Assembly: GCA_046565595.1 (NCBI GenBank)
Contig: JBKHYG010000084.1
Coordinates: forward strand, 1-19,279
Direction of reading: 5' to 3'
From: JBKHYG01 sp046565595
Lineage (GTDB): Bacteria > Actinomycetota > AC-67
Length of the DNA: 19,279 nt
The position numbers and the translations under genes are program-made. Position 1 is the first letter of the stretch. Every line of letters begins with the position of its first letter. Shown piece after piece: positions 5,321 to 12,901 of the stretch. The notes under the pieces are model-generated. The model made no database searches. It was not told where the DNA came from and worked only from the letters and a program-made list of their open reading frames with translations.

Positions 5321-6975
5321 CTGTGCTCCAGGATGTCGAGCGGATCGACCTCGATCCTTGCCGAGATTCCATCCCTACTCCAGGCAGAGACGACCGGACG
5401 CAGCGTCCTCAGCGTCCGTCGATCACCTCTGATCAGGTATGCCAACGCTCCGTCTCCTTGCGAGAGTGGACCCACGACCTCCGTAGGCTCCGGAAGTTCG
5501 CCCAGATCCTCTTCGAGTCTCGCGGCAGCCTCGCTGGGGACATCGATGCGAACCAGGGTCCGATAGGGAGGATACCCAAGTGAGTCGCGCAGCTTGGCTT
5601 CATGCCGGATCAGGACATCAGGGTCCGTTGCGATGAGGGCCTTGACAGCCGCGTTCTCTCGCAGCCGCGATTCGATGATGACGCGCCTGGGTGTGCAGGC
5701 GTGAAGGACGCGCCACCAGGTTGCGAAGACCTCCTCGGCTGTCCGATAGCCAGGATCTGACAGCGCAGCGTCTGCCTCCAAGATGACCAGATCGCTGACC
5801 CGATCGATGTGGTGATCTTCGGCGACCACCGGGCTAGCGATGATCAACGACGCCCCATCGGGACGGCGGGCCTCGGCCAGTCTGGCCGGTTCGCTCGAAC
5901 CGTCGATGACCAGGGCAGGACGCCCGAGGACACGAGACATGCGTTCAGCAACCGATCCAGCCACCTGACCTCTATGAAGAAGAACGAGGATCCGATCCTT
6001 GGCGTCCTTCAGGCCGCTGATAGTCGGGCCGTCGGGGATCAGGGTTCCCGGGTCGGTCACGCGGACCTTTGGCAGCGCCCCTGATGCAGTCGCAAGGGTC
6101 CAACGCCCCGCCTTGGGATGGGCTCCCACCCGCCGTTCGAGGCTCGGGGGGACGCCGATGGCCACGACCTTCCCCTGGTTCGCTTCGACCCGCAGCGTCG
6201 CTGCTCGAACCGTGTCGTAGCGAGGCGCGCGGCCTTCTCGAAGGGCTGGATGCGCTTCGTCATCCACGACGATCAGGTCCACCGTCGGCATGGGGGCTAG
6301 GACCGCCCCCCGGCCACCAGATGCGACGCGGGCCGCTCCATGACGGACCCTTAGCCACTGCCGGTAGCGCATGCGCGGTGACAGATCTGAGCCGAGCCAG
6401 GCAACCTGGTCACCGCATGCGTCCCTGACGGCCAGAGCGGTTCGACTCTGAGGATCTGCCTGCGGGGTAACCACTATGCAGGTTCCGCCGTCGGCGAGCA
6501 CCTGCGCCACCGAAGCGGCGATCTGCCTGGCCCTATCGACCCCTGGCTCGGGTGCGTACAGGACCAGATCGGCCTTCGCCAAGGCGTCGGCTAGAGGACC
6601 GGTTGCTGGTTCGGCTGGGGTGACCTCGCCTCCTGGCTCGGGGGCTCGGTCCTCTTCAGCCTTGGTGCGATCGATGAAGCAGGCTGCGAGTGCCGACGCG
6701 TAAGGAGCCAGCGTCTGCTCAGACAGATCCCGGCAGAAACTCAACATCTCTGGCGGTATGCCAGGACCAAGCACGGCTCGGATCGGCTTGGTCCTCACCT
6801 CCGAGGAGTCGCTGTTCGCGACTATCACGCCGTTACGAAGACGGCCATGGAAGGGAACGCGCACCAGTCGACCCGGCCCGAGTGCACCGAGCTCGGAGGG
6901 GATCTCGTAGGTGAAACTGCGATCGAGGCTGCGCAGCGAGGCGTCGATGATGACGACCTCAGCGAAACCGCTCAC
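5308..6975 (-). CDS. priA: PriA-like primosomal protein, helicase motifs degenerate
   Basis: PriA recognises stalled or repaired forks and reloads the replicative helicase. This 555-residue protein is shorter than E. coli PriA (732). The N-terminal DNA-binding domain is clear (FAEVVIIDASLRSLDRSFTY, then VRVPFHGRLRNGVIV). In the motor part the Walker A GxGKT is gone: residues 138-148 read VLYAPEPGVDR. A motif II remnant DDEAH (238-242) survives. The paired cysteines of the zinc-binding insertion are missing; after VLLHRG the sequence runs straight on without a CxxC. The C-terminal part (RDSLGYPPYRTLV onward) is typical. Loss of helicase motifs is known for actinobacterial PriA, so it is probably a structural restart factor without helicase activity. 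The start is GTG at 6973-6975, 3 bases after the metK stop. Confidence 0.88.
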   Translation of the reverse strand: MSGFAEVVIIDASLRSLDRSFTYEIPSELGALGPGRLVRVPFHGRLRNGVIVANSDSSEVRTKPIRAVLGPGIPPEMLSFCRDLSEQTLAPYASALAACFIDRTKAEEDRAPEPGGEVTPAEPATGPLADALAKADLVLYAPEPGVDRARQIAASVAQVLADGGTCIVVTPQADPQSRTALAVRDACGDQVAWLGSDLSPRMRYRQWLRVRHGAARVASGGRGAVLAPMPTVDLIVVDDEAHPALREGRAPRYDTVRAATLRVEANQGKVVAIGVPPSLERRVGAHPKAGRWTLATASGALPKVRVTDPGTLIPDGPTISGLKDAKDRILVLLHRGQVAGSVAERMSRVLGRPALVIDGSSEPARLAEARRPDGASLIIASPVVAEDHHIDRVSDLVILEADAALSDPGYRTAEEVFATWWRVLHACTPRRVIIESRLRENAAVKALIATDPDVLIRHEAKLRDSLGYPPYRTLVRIDVPSEAAARLEEDLGELPEPTEVVGPLSQGDGALAYLIRGDRRTLRTLRPVVSAWSRDGISARIEVDPLDILEHRWRS

Positions 6976-6978
6976 GCC

Positions 6979-8163
6979 TCAGATCGCTCGCTTGAGATCT
7001 TCGACCTTCGAGGGGATCTCCCAGGTGAAGTCAGCATCCGTACGGCCGAAGTGGCCATACGCGGCGGTCTTCCGGTAGATGGGGCGACGCAGATCGAGGT
7101 CTCGGATGATGGCGGCGGGACGCAGGTCGAATACCTCGGTCACGGCGTGAGCGATCTTCTCGGGGGCGACCTCTTCGGTCTCGAAGGTGTCTATGAACAC
7201 CGACAGCGGATGCGCGACCCCGATCGCGTAGGCGAGCTGAACCTCACAACGCTTCGCGAATCCGGCCGCAACGACATTCTTGGCAACCCATCGAGCCGCG
7301 TACGCGGCCGAGCGGTCGACCTTGGTCGGATCCTTACCGCTGAAGGCCCCACCGCCGTGCCTGGCGGCCCCTCCGTAGGTGTCGACGATGATCTTGCGGC
7401 CCGTGAGCCCCGTGTCACCTTGCGGTCCGCCGATCTCGAAACGCCCCGTCGGATTGACGAGGAGCCTGTAATCGCCGAAGTCAAGTTTGCTCTCGCGAAG
7501 GATCGGATCGACGACATGCTCCTTGATGTCCGGCGCTAGCAGCGTGTCGATGTCGATCTCGCTGGTGTGCTGCGTGCTTACCAAAACGGTCTTGACGGCG
7601 ACAGGCCTGCCGTCCTCATATTCGAGGGTCACCTGGGTCTTGCCGTCGGGCCGCAGGTAAGGGACGACGCCGGCCTTGCGGACCTCGGCGAGTCGATGCG
7701 CCATCCGATGCGCAAGATAGATCGGCATAGGCATGAGGACCTCGGTCTCATCGCATGCGTAGCCGAACATCATCCCCTGGTCCCCAGCGCCCAACGCATC
7801 CAGATCGGTGCCTTGCCCCTTGCGTTCCTCGAGGGCATGGTTGACCCCCATGGCGATGTCGGGAGATTGCTCCTGGATGGTGACGCTGATGCCGCAGGTC
7901 TGGCCATCGAAGCCGGCGCGTGCATCGGTGTAGCCGATATCGGTGATGGTCCTCCGGACTATCGAAGGGATATCCACATAGGTGCTGGTCGAGATCTCGC
8001 CGCCCACGACGACCAAGCCCGTCGTTACGAAGGTCTCACACGCGACGCGTCCCGCGGGATCGTCGGTCAAGATCGCGTCCAGGATCGCGTCCGAAACCTG
8101 ATCAGCCATCTTGTCTGGATGGCCTTCGGTCACCGACTCGCTGGTGAATAGGTACCTGCTCAA
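6979..8163 (-). CDS. metK: S-adenosylmethionine synthetase
   Basis: MetK makes S-adenosylmethionine from methionine and ATP, with phosphate and diphosphate released. The 394-residue length is standard. Signatures include FTSESVTEGHPDKMADQVSD near the N-terminus, GAGDQGMMFGYACDET (the adenine-binding hexapeptide region), and the P-loop-like GGGAFSGKDPTKVDRSAAY. The start is TTG at 8161-8163: it overlaps the coaBC stop as TTGA, is preceded by a strong AAGGGAGAGG ribosome site, and gives the conserved beginning MSRYLFTSES. No ATG or GTG gives a better N-terminus. No SAM riboswitch is possible because the gene lies inside a coupled operon. Confidence 0.97.
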   Translation of the reverse strand: MSRYLFTSESVTEGHPDKMADQVSDAILDAILTDDPAGRVACETFVTTGLVVVGGEISTSTYVDIPSIVRRTITDIGYTDARAGFDGQTCGISVTIQEQSPDIAMGVNHALEERKGQGTDLDALGAGDQGMMFGYACDETEVLMPMPIYLAHRMAHRLAEVRKAGVVPYLRPDGKTQVTLEYEDGRPVAVKTVLVSTQHTSEIDIDTLLAPDIKEHVVDPILRESKLDFGDYRLLVNPTGRFEIGGPQGDTGLTGRKIIVDTYGGAARHGGGAFSGKDPTKVDRSAAYAARWVAKNVVAAGFAKRCEVQLAYAIGVAHPLSVFIDTFETEEVAPEKIAHAVTEVFDLRPAAIIRDLDLRRPIYRKTAAYGHFGRTDADFTWEIPSKVEDLKRAI

Positions 8164-9401
8164 ACCTCTCCCTTCCCTTCTTGGTTCGAGGCTGCGCGAT
8201 CGGCCAACATCTGGCCGACCCGATCACAGATCGCTGCAGCGAGTTCGGTCTTGGTGCGCCGCTCGAGGTGCTGCTCTCCCCCGTCGGCGTCGATCAGCCA
8301 CGCTTCGTTGTGATCGACATCGAAACCGATATCTCTGCGCGAGACATCGTTCATGATGATCAGATCGAGCCGCTTGGCATCGAGCTTCTTGCGCGCGTGG
8401 CCCAGATGGTCATTGGTCTCGGCCGCGAACCCGACCAGCAACTGTGCCGTCTTGCGCTCCCCGAGTTCGGCCAGGATGTCTATGGTCGGCTCGAGTTCAA
8501 CCGCAGGCGCCGCGCCGTGCTTCTTGATCTTGCGGGCAGCAGGCGAAGCCGGCCGGAAGTCGGCGACAGCGGCCGCCTTGATGACCACATCGACCGCCTC
8601 GAAGCGTTCGAGGACCGCTTCGGCCATCTGCTGCGCGGTGGTGACCGGGACCAACTCGACACCCGCCGGAGCTTGCAGGTGCGTCGGTCCGCTGACCAGC
8701 GTTACCGCAGCTCCTCGGCGTGCAGCGTCTGCCGCCAGCGAGTAGCCCATCTTTCCGCTCGAACGGTTACCTACGAAGCGCACCGGATCGATCGGCTCCT
8801 GGGTGCCTCCGGCGGTGACCAAGATTCGGTAACCGGCGAGCTCTTTGTCCTGGGCGAGGGTGGCCGCTAGCGCGTTGCGCAGATCTATCGGTTCGAGCAT
8901 GCGCCCGATGCCGGTCTCTCCGCCGGCAAGATCGCCGACCTCTGGTTCGAGGATCTCGATCCCTCGCTCGCGCAGGGTCCGGATGTTGGCTCGGGTGGCG
9001 GGATGCTCGTACATCTCGGTATGCATGGCTGCAGCCGCGACGATCGGGCATCTGGCCATCAGCAGGATGTTGGTCAGCAGGTCATCGGCGAGGCCGTGTG
9101 CCATCCGAGCGAGGGTGTGCGCGGTGGCCGGAGCGACGATGACCGCATCGGCTTGGCGAGCGAGCCGAACATGCGGCACCTGGTCGGCGTCCTCGAACAG
9201 ATCCGTGGCGACGGGGCGATGGCTGACGGCCGCGAAGGTCGCCTCGCCGACGAACCGGGTAGCGGCCTCGGTCATCACGACCTGCACCTCGGCTCCGGCC
9301 TTGAACAGGAGGCGAACCAACTCGATGCTCTTGTAGGCGGCGATACCGCCGGTCACGCCGACGAGGATCCGCCGGCCGCGCAGGACCTCGGCCGGGTCCA
9401 G
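8160..9401 (-). CDS. coaBC: CoaBC, phosphopantothenoylcysteine decarboxylase / phosphopantothenate-cysteine ligase, probable CTG start
   Basis: CoaBC adds cysteine to 4'-phosphopantothenate with CTP (CoaB) and decarboxylates the product on FMN (CoaC) in coenzyme A synthesis. I place the start at CTG 9399-9401, giving 413 residues. The first GTG (9356) falls in the middle of the first beta strand, RRILVGVTGGIAAYK, and would delete it. No ATG, GTG or TTG lies upstream in frame until deep within rpoZ. The CTG lies 2 bases after the rpoZ stop and 5 bases after GAGGAG. In this numbering catalytic H77 is present. The E. coli N125 position is H127 (AAMHTEM), and the flap cysteine C158 is G160 (LAGGETGIGRM). 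The CoaB half has GNRSSGKMG with N212 and lysine K291 in RKIKK, both conserved. Confidence 0.9.
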   Translation of the reverse strand: MDPAEVLRGRRILVGVTGGIAAYKSIELVRLLFKAGAEVQVVMTEAATRFVGEATFAAVSHRPVATDLFEDADQVPHVRLARQADAVIVAPATAHTLARMAHGLADDLLTNILLMARCPIVAAAAMHTEMYEHPATRANIRTLRERGIEILEPEVGDLAGGETGIGRMLEPIDLRNALAATLAQDKELAGYRILVTAGGTQEPIDPVRFVGNRSSGKMGYSLAADAARRGAAVTLVSGPTHLQAPAGVELVPVTTAQQMAEAVLERFEAVDVVIKAAAVADFRPASPAARKIKKHGAAPAVELEPTIDILAELGERKTAQLLVGFAAETNDHLGHARKKLDAKRLDLIIMNDVSRRDIGFDVDHNEAWLIDADGGEQHLERRTKTELAAAICDRVGQMLADRAASNQEGKGEV

Positions 9402-9403
9402 CG

Positions 9404-9652
9404 CTACTCCTCGTCGTCGTCGCGCCAGTACTGCAACTTGGCGCCGGACATCTCGTCCATGGCCAGAGACAAGGACTTGCGCGTCGGGTCGGGGTTGTCC
9501 ACCAAGGGCGGCACGAATTCGCCGATACCCTCACCCAGTTGCTGGTAGTAGGCGTTGATCTGTCGCGCCCGACGAGCGGTCATGACGACCAGCGTGTACT
9601 TCGAGTCGACCTGGCTCAGCAGATCATCCAGGGGTGGCTCGATGAGGCTCAC
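9404..9652 (-). CDS. rpoZ: DNA-directed RNA polymerase omega subunit
   Basis: Omega helps fold and assemble the beta-prime subunit of RNA polymerase. The 82-residue protein contains the actinobacterial-type signature SKYTLVVMTARRARQINAYY (17-36), then LGEGIGEFVPPLV and KSLSLAMDEM, and ends in the acidic DDDEE. The start is GTG at 9650-9652, overlapping the gmk stop as GTGA. The order gmk-rpoZ-coaBC is conserved across many bacteria, which supports the assignment of this short gene. Confidence 0.94.
   Translation of the reverse strand: MSLIEPPLDDLLSQVDSKYTLVVMTARRARQINAYYQQLGEGIGEFVPPLVDNPDPTRKSLSLAMDEMSGAKLQYWRDDDEE
9407..9412 (-). promoter_or_regulatory. Ribosome binding site supporting the coaBC CTG start
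   Basis: GAGGAG on the minus strand ends 5 bases before the CTG at 9401. It is made of the last two Glu codons of rpoZ. It is well placed for the CTG and far too distant (about 50 bases) for the GTG at 9356. Confidence 0.6.
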
Positions 9653-10239
9653 GGGAACTCCTTGACGGGGGGTGGCGCCGACGGTCCGTCGACGAGGCCA
9701 TCGATTATACGGCCTAACTGGGCGATGGTCGCCTCGAGATCTTCGTTGATGAGACGGTGGTCGAACCAGGAGGCTTCGGGCAACTCCGCCAGCGCGTTGC
9801 GTAACCGCAGGTCACGCGTCTCAGCATCCTCGGTTGCCCTTCCCTCGAGTCGCCTGGAGAGCGCTTGGTGATCGGGAGGAAGCACGAACACCAGGGTCGA
9901 CTCTGGAGCCACCTGGCGGATCGACCTCGCTCCTTGGACATCGATCTCGAGCACCACCACCTTGCCGGCCCCGGTCAGGGCCTCGACATCGGATCGCAGG
10001 GTGCCGTAGCGGTGGCCATGGACCGTCGCATGCTCCAAGAAGGCCTGCTCGGCCAAGAGCCGATCGAACTCCTCTTCGCTCAGGAACCGATAGTGATCGC
10101 CGTCGAGCTCACCTGGACGCTGGTCGCGGGTGGTCGCCGAAACGCTGACTGCAACGCGAGGATCGCGATCTGCGAGCATCCTGACTATGGTGCTCTTGCC
10201 GACACCGCTCGGGCCCGAAACGACTACGAGCCCGGGCAC
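9649..10239 (-). CDS. gmk: Guanylate kinase
   Basis: Gmk phosphorylates GMP to GDP with ATP. The P-loop GPSGVGKST is at 9-17. The GMP-binding segment SVSATTRDQRPGELDGDHYRF follows, with the conserved TTRxxRPGE core. EIDVQGARSI and LRLRNALAEL (lid and adenine-binding regions) are also as expected. The length of 196 residues is normal; the final 15 or so residues are Pro-rich and variable. The start is GTG at 10237-10239, 2 bases after the mihF TAG stop. The sequence begins right at the first beta strand (MPGLVVVSGPSG), so little N-terminal sequence could be missing. Confidence 0.96.
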   Translation of the reverse strand: MPGLVVVSGPSGVGKSTIVRMLADRDPRVAVSVSATTRDQRPGELDGDHYRFLSEEEFDRLLAEQAFLEHATVHGHRYGTLRSDVEALTGAGKVVVLEIDVQGARSIRQVAPESTLVFVLPPDHQALSRRLEGRATEDAETRDLRLRNALAELPEASWFDHRLINEDLEATIAQLGRIIDGLVDGPSAPPPVKEFP

Positions 10240-10241
10240 GC

Positions 10242-10550
10242 CTACTCGGAGAATTCAGCCAAGAGCGACTGGCGCTGGTTCTTGCCCAGGCCCTTGATCT
10301 TGCGAGACGACGCGATGTCGAGCTTCTCCATGATCGACCGAGCGCGAACCTTCCCGACTCCGGGAAGGGCCTCCAAGACGGCGGAAACCCTGGTGTTCTG
10401 CAGGACCTTGTCCTCTGATTCAAGGACCTGCGGAAGGGTGAGCGTCCCGTTCTTCAGACGCTGCTTTGCTTCGGCGCGTGCGCGCCGGGCCTCGATGGCC
10501 TTCTGACGGGCTGCAGCACGCTGCTCTTCGGTGAGGTTCGGAAGCGGCAT
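10242..10550 (-). CDS. mihF: Actinobacterial integration host factor (mIHF)
   Basis: mIHF is a small nucleoid-associated protein unrelated to enterobacterial IHF. It binds and bends DNA through a helix-two-turn-helix domain and is restricted to Actinobacteria. The 102-residue protein has a charged N-terminal helix (TEEQRAAARQKAIEARRARA) and LTLPQVLE, then the DNA-binding core VLEALPGVGKVRARSIMEKL (79 onward) and IKGLGKNQRQSLLAEF. The ATG at 10548-10550 follows the ribosome site AGGGGAG by 3 bases. Its position directly before gmk matches mycobacteria (Rv1388-Rv1389). It is the first gene of the second operon; a possible promoter lies at 10594-10599. Confidence 0.93.
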   Translation of the reverse strand: MPLPNLTEEQRAAARQKAIEARRARAEAKQRLKNGTLTLPQVLESEDKVLQNTRVSAVLEALPGVGKVRARSIMEKLDIASSRKIKGLGKNQRQSLLAEFSE

Positions 10551-10564
10551 GATCTCCCCTGACT

Positions 10565-10583
10565 AGCCGGGAGCTTCCCGGCT
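10565..10583 (-). other. Perfect 8-bp hairpin just upstream of the mihF ribosome site
   Basis: AGCCGGGA and TCCCGGCT pair perfectly around a 3-base loop. The hairpin ends 4 bases before AGGGGAG. It could be a 5' UTR element of mihF or a terminator for reads coming from pyrE; no T-run follows. Confidence 0.5.
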
Positions 10584-10593
10584 CTGCGGTTTG

Positions 10594-10599
10594 ACCATA
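10594..10599 (-). promoter_or_regulatory. Possible extended -10 promoter of mihF
   Basis: The minus strand reads TGGTATGGTCAAAC. TATGGT is a fair -10 hexamer, with an upstream TGN extension. No convincing -35 is seen. Transcription would start near 10587 and place the 10565-10583 hairpin in a leader of about 37 bases. Confidence 0.35.
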
Positions 10600-10658
10600 C
10601 CACCACCCCTCTGACCGGCGGCTATGCGGGGAATCCCCTGGTCACAGCGGGCGCGCGC

Positions 10659-10688
10659 GGTCTCAGACGAGACCCCTGCTGCCAGGGG
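10659..10688 (-). terminator. Two adjacent hairpins across the pyrE stop codon, possible pyr operon terminator
   Basis: GGTCTC/GAGACC (10659-10674, 4-base loop) and CCCCTG/CAGGGG (10673-10688, 4-base loop) are two perfect 6-bp stems that share two bases, so they could form only as alternatives or with trimmed ends. They cover the last pyrE codons and its TGA. A further small GGGG/CCCC palindrome lies at 10628-10638. No T-run follows, so termination is only a possibility. Confidence 0.35.
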
Positions 10689-11241
10689 CGGTCATGGGTT
10701 CGTCGCGGGCACACATCGGGCACTCGGCCGGATCCCAGTCAGCGGCGTCCACCTTGCAAAGCGAGGTCAGGCTGAAGGGCAGGTCTCGGCTGCCGCGATC
10801 CACCAGAGCGGCGACGCCAACGAGGGTCGCGCCGCTCGCCTTGACCGTCTCGACGACCTCTGCAGCAGAACCTCCGGTGGTCACGATGTCCTCGACCACC
10901 AGCACCCTCTCGTTGCCTTTCAGGGCTTGTCCGCGCCGGAAGGTCATCTGGTCTTCGACGCGCTCGGTGAACAGGAATCGCGAGTGCGCGTCGAAGGCCA
11001 CGAGCGTCCCTAGGCCGATGGCGCCGACGGCCGGACTGACGACCGTCTCGAAGTTGTAGCCGCCGGGATCTTTGAACCGCTCGGCGATCTGATGGGCGAG
11101 GCTGGCGGCGACCCGCGGGTACTCCATGATCTTCTGCTTCTGCACATAGCGATCGCTATGGCGTCCGCTGCTCAGACGGAAGTGCCCCTCCATGAGCGCG
11201 CCGTGCTTGGCGAGCAGGTCTTGAACCTCCAACTGGTTCAT
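10663..11241 (-). CDS. pyrE: Orotate phosphoribosyltransferase
   Basis: PyrE transfers orotate onto PRPP to give orotidine 5'-phosphate, the fifth step of UMP synthesis. The 192-residue protein has the type I phosphoribosyltransferase PRPP loop RVLVVEDIVTTGGS (112-125), the N-terminal FRLSSGRHSDRYVQKQ substrate region, and VVSPAVGAIGLG (67-78). The C-terminus carries CPMC (C174, C177) followed by PGSR, a feature of the Thermus-like OPRT subgroup that may bind metal. The ATG overlaps the pyrF stop as ATGA and is preceded by GGAGG. It is the last gene of the pyrimidine operon, before a 112-base gap with several hairpins. Confidence 0.95.
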   Translation of the reverse strand: MNQLEVQDLLAKHGALMEGHFRLSSGRHSDRYVQKQKIMEYPRVAASLAHQIAERFKDPGGYNFETVVSPAVGAIGLGTLVAFDAHSRFLFTERVEDQMTFRRGQALKGNERVLVVEDIVTTGGSAAEVVETVKASGATLVGVAALVDRGSRDLPFSLTSLCKVDAADWDPAECPMCARDEPMTAPGSRGLV

Positions 11242-11921
11242 CTGGCCTCCAGGTCTCGGGCGATCGCTTCTGCGGCGCCTCGCGGATCGGCTACCGAGGT
11301 GATCGGCCGGCCGATCACGAGCCGATCGGCTCCGGCAGCCATCGCCTCTACCGGGGTCATGGTGCGCGCTTGGTCATCGGTGTCGACACCTTCGGGGCGA
11401 ACGCCAGGAGTGACGATCAGGAAGGGGACGGGGCAGACGGCGCGCACAGCAGCGATATCGGTGGGCGCACAGATGACGCCGTCGCAGCCTGATTCTCGCG
11501 CGAGCACCGCCAGCGCCGGTACGGCTGAGGATGCGTTTGGCAACCCGACCTCTGAGAGTTGATCGTCGTCCAGACTCGTCAGGATGGTGACGCCGAGGGT
11601 CTTGATGGTTCCCTTGCGTTGGTTCGCAGCCTCGAGCATGGATCTTCCACCGGTCGCGTGGACGGTCAGATAGTCGGGCGATAGTGATGCGACCGAGGCG
11701 ACCGCGGCGGCCACGGTATTGGGGATGTCGTGCAGTTTGAGGTCCAGGAAGAACTCGCCGGTTCGGTCCGCGACGACCTTCTCGACGCCTGCCGGCCCGT
11801 TGGCCAGGAAGAACTCGAGCCCAAGTTTGATGCCGCCAACCGTGCCATCGAGCAGCGTGCGAAGCGTCACGGCTTCGTCGATCGTTGGCACATCCAGCGC
11901 TGCCAGTATCGGGTTGGTCAT
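11238..11921 (-). CDS. pyrF: Orotidine 5'-phosphate decarboxylase
   Basis: PyrF decarboxylates OMP to UMP, the last step of the pathway. The protein is 227 residues when started at ATG 11919-11921. That ATG overlaps the pyrD TGA as ATGA, is preceded by AAGGA, and gives the typical beginning MTNPILAALDV. The frame stays open for 104 more codons upstream, but those overlap pyrD and look like nothing in the family. The catalytic DLKLHDIPNTV has D60, K62 and D65, with K32 in GGIKLGLEFF. The phosphate-binding part includes IVTPGVRPEG and DRLVIGRPIT. This is the short PyrF type, unlike the longer mycobacterial form. Confidence 0.96.
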   Translation of the reverse strand: MTNPILAALDVPTIDEAVTLRTLLDGTVGGIKLGLEFFLANGPAGVEKVVADRTGEFFLDLKLHDIPNTVAAAVASVASLSPDYLTVHATGGRSMLEAANQRKGTIKTLGVTILTSLDDDQLSEVGLPNASSAVPALAVLARESGCDGVICAPTDIAAVRAVCPVPFLIVTPGVRPEGVDTDDQARTMTPVEAMAAGADRLVIGRPITSVADPRGAAEAIARDLEAR

Positions 11922-12901
11922 GCGTCCTTCACGGCTCCCGTCAGGTCGGCGATACGCGATAGTCCTCGGGCTCTGCATAGTTCGGCCAGTTCTTGACCCA
12001 CCCGTGCGGTGGCATGCGGATCCACGAAGTTGACCGTCCCGACGGCCACTGCGCTTGCTCCGGCAAGGAGGAACTCTGCGGCGTCCGAACCGGTCGCGAT
12101 CCCACCCATGCCGATGATCGGCACTCCCGGATGGGCCTTGGCGACCTGATACACGCATCGGACAGCGATCGGACGGATCGCTGGACCACTCAATCCGCCG
12201 GTACCGGTCGACAGTTTGGGGCGGGCGGTCCATGGATCTATCGCCATCCCGAGGGTGGTGTTGATCAGGCTCAAGCCGGTCGCGCCGCCCTCGAGCGCTG
12301 CACCTGCGATCGCTGCCAGATCCGTGACATCCGGGGAGAGTTTCGCGAACACCGGGACCTGCAGGACGCCGGTGACCGCAGCCAAGACCTCTCGCGTGCG
12401 GTCAGGGTCGAGCGCGAACATGAAGCCGCGATCCTCGAGGTTCGGACAGCTGAGGTTCAGTTCGACCGCGACGGCTCCAGATCCCACGAGAGCTTCCGCG
12501 CACGCGACATAGTCCTCAAGGCTATGGCCTCCGACGCTCGCGATAGCCGGGTAGCCGCGCTCAGCGAGCCATGCCAGATCGTTCTGGACGAACGCGTGAA
12601 CACCTGGGTTCTGCAGGCCGATCGCGTTCAACATGCCCGCTGGTGTCTCGGCTCCGCGAGGGGTGGTGATACCGAGCCTCGGTTTGATGGTGACCGTCTT
12701 GCAGACCACCGCTCCGAGCGCGGCAAGATCCACGAAACGGTGCATCTCTTTGCCGGAACCGAAGCAACCGCTGGCGGTCAGGATCGGCGATGCGAGCCTG
12801 AGCGGTCCGACCGTCACAGAGGTGTCGAGACCTTCGATACTGGGAGGCCCCGGCCTCTTGGGCATGCCGTCGGGGGTCGGAGAACCAGGCTTCAGGCCCA
12901 T
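11918..12901 (-). CDS. pyrD: Dihydroorotate dehydrogenase class 1B, catalytic subunit
   Basis: PyrD oxidises dihydroorotate to orotate on FMN. In the class 1B enzyme electrons pass through PyrK to NAD+. The TIM barrel of 327 residues has SPILTASGCFGSGKE (38-52), GMLNAIGLQNPGV (89-101), and NLSCPN (149-154) with catalytic base C152. GMGGIATGSDAAEFLLAGAS forms the phosphate site near the C-terminus. I chose ATG 12899-12901 because GAGG lies 7 bases upstream; it overlaps the end of pyrK by 10 bases. The open frame continues 53 codons upstream inside pyrK, without family similarity. An ATG at 12865 lacks a ribosome site. Adjacency to pyrK settles the class. Confidence 0.95.
   Translation of the reverse strand: MGLKPGSPTPDGMPKRPGPPSIEGLDTSVTVGPLRLASPILTASGCFGSGKEMHRFVDLAALGAVVCKTVTIKPRLGITTPRGAETPAGMLNAIGLQNPGVHAFVQNDLAWLAERGYPAIASVGGHSLEDYVACAEALVGSGAVAVELNLSCPNLEDRGFMFALDPDRTREVLAAVTGVLQVPVFAKLSPDVTDLAAIAGAALEGGATGLSLINTTLGMAIDPWTARPKLSTGTGGLSGPAIRPIAVRCVYQVAKAHPGVPIIGMGGIATGSDAAEFLLAGASAVAVGTVNFVDPHATARVGQELAELCRARGLSRIADLTGAVKDA

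Noticed and set aside
11922..12233. Upstream extension of pyrF by 104 codons
   Set aside because: It overlaps pyrD in another frame, is Arg/Ser-rich, and matches nothing in the family. The ATGA overlap at 11918-11921 with AAGGA gives the expected N-terminus.
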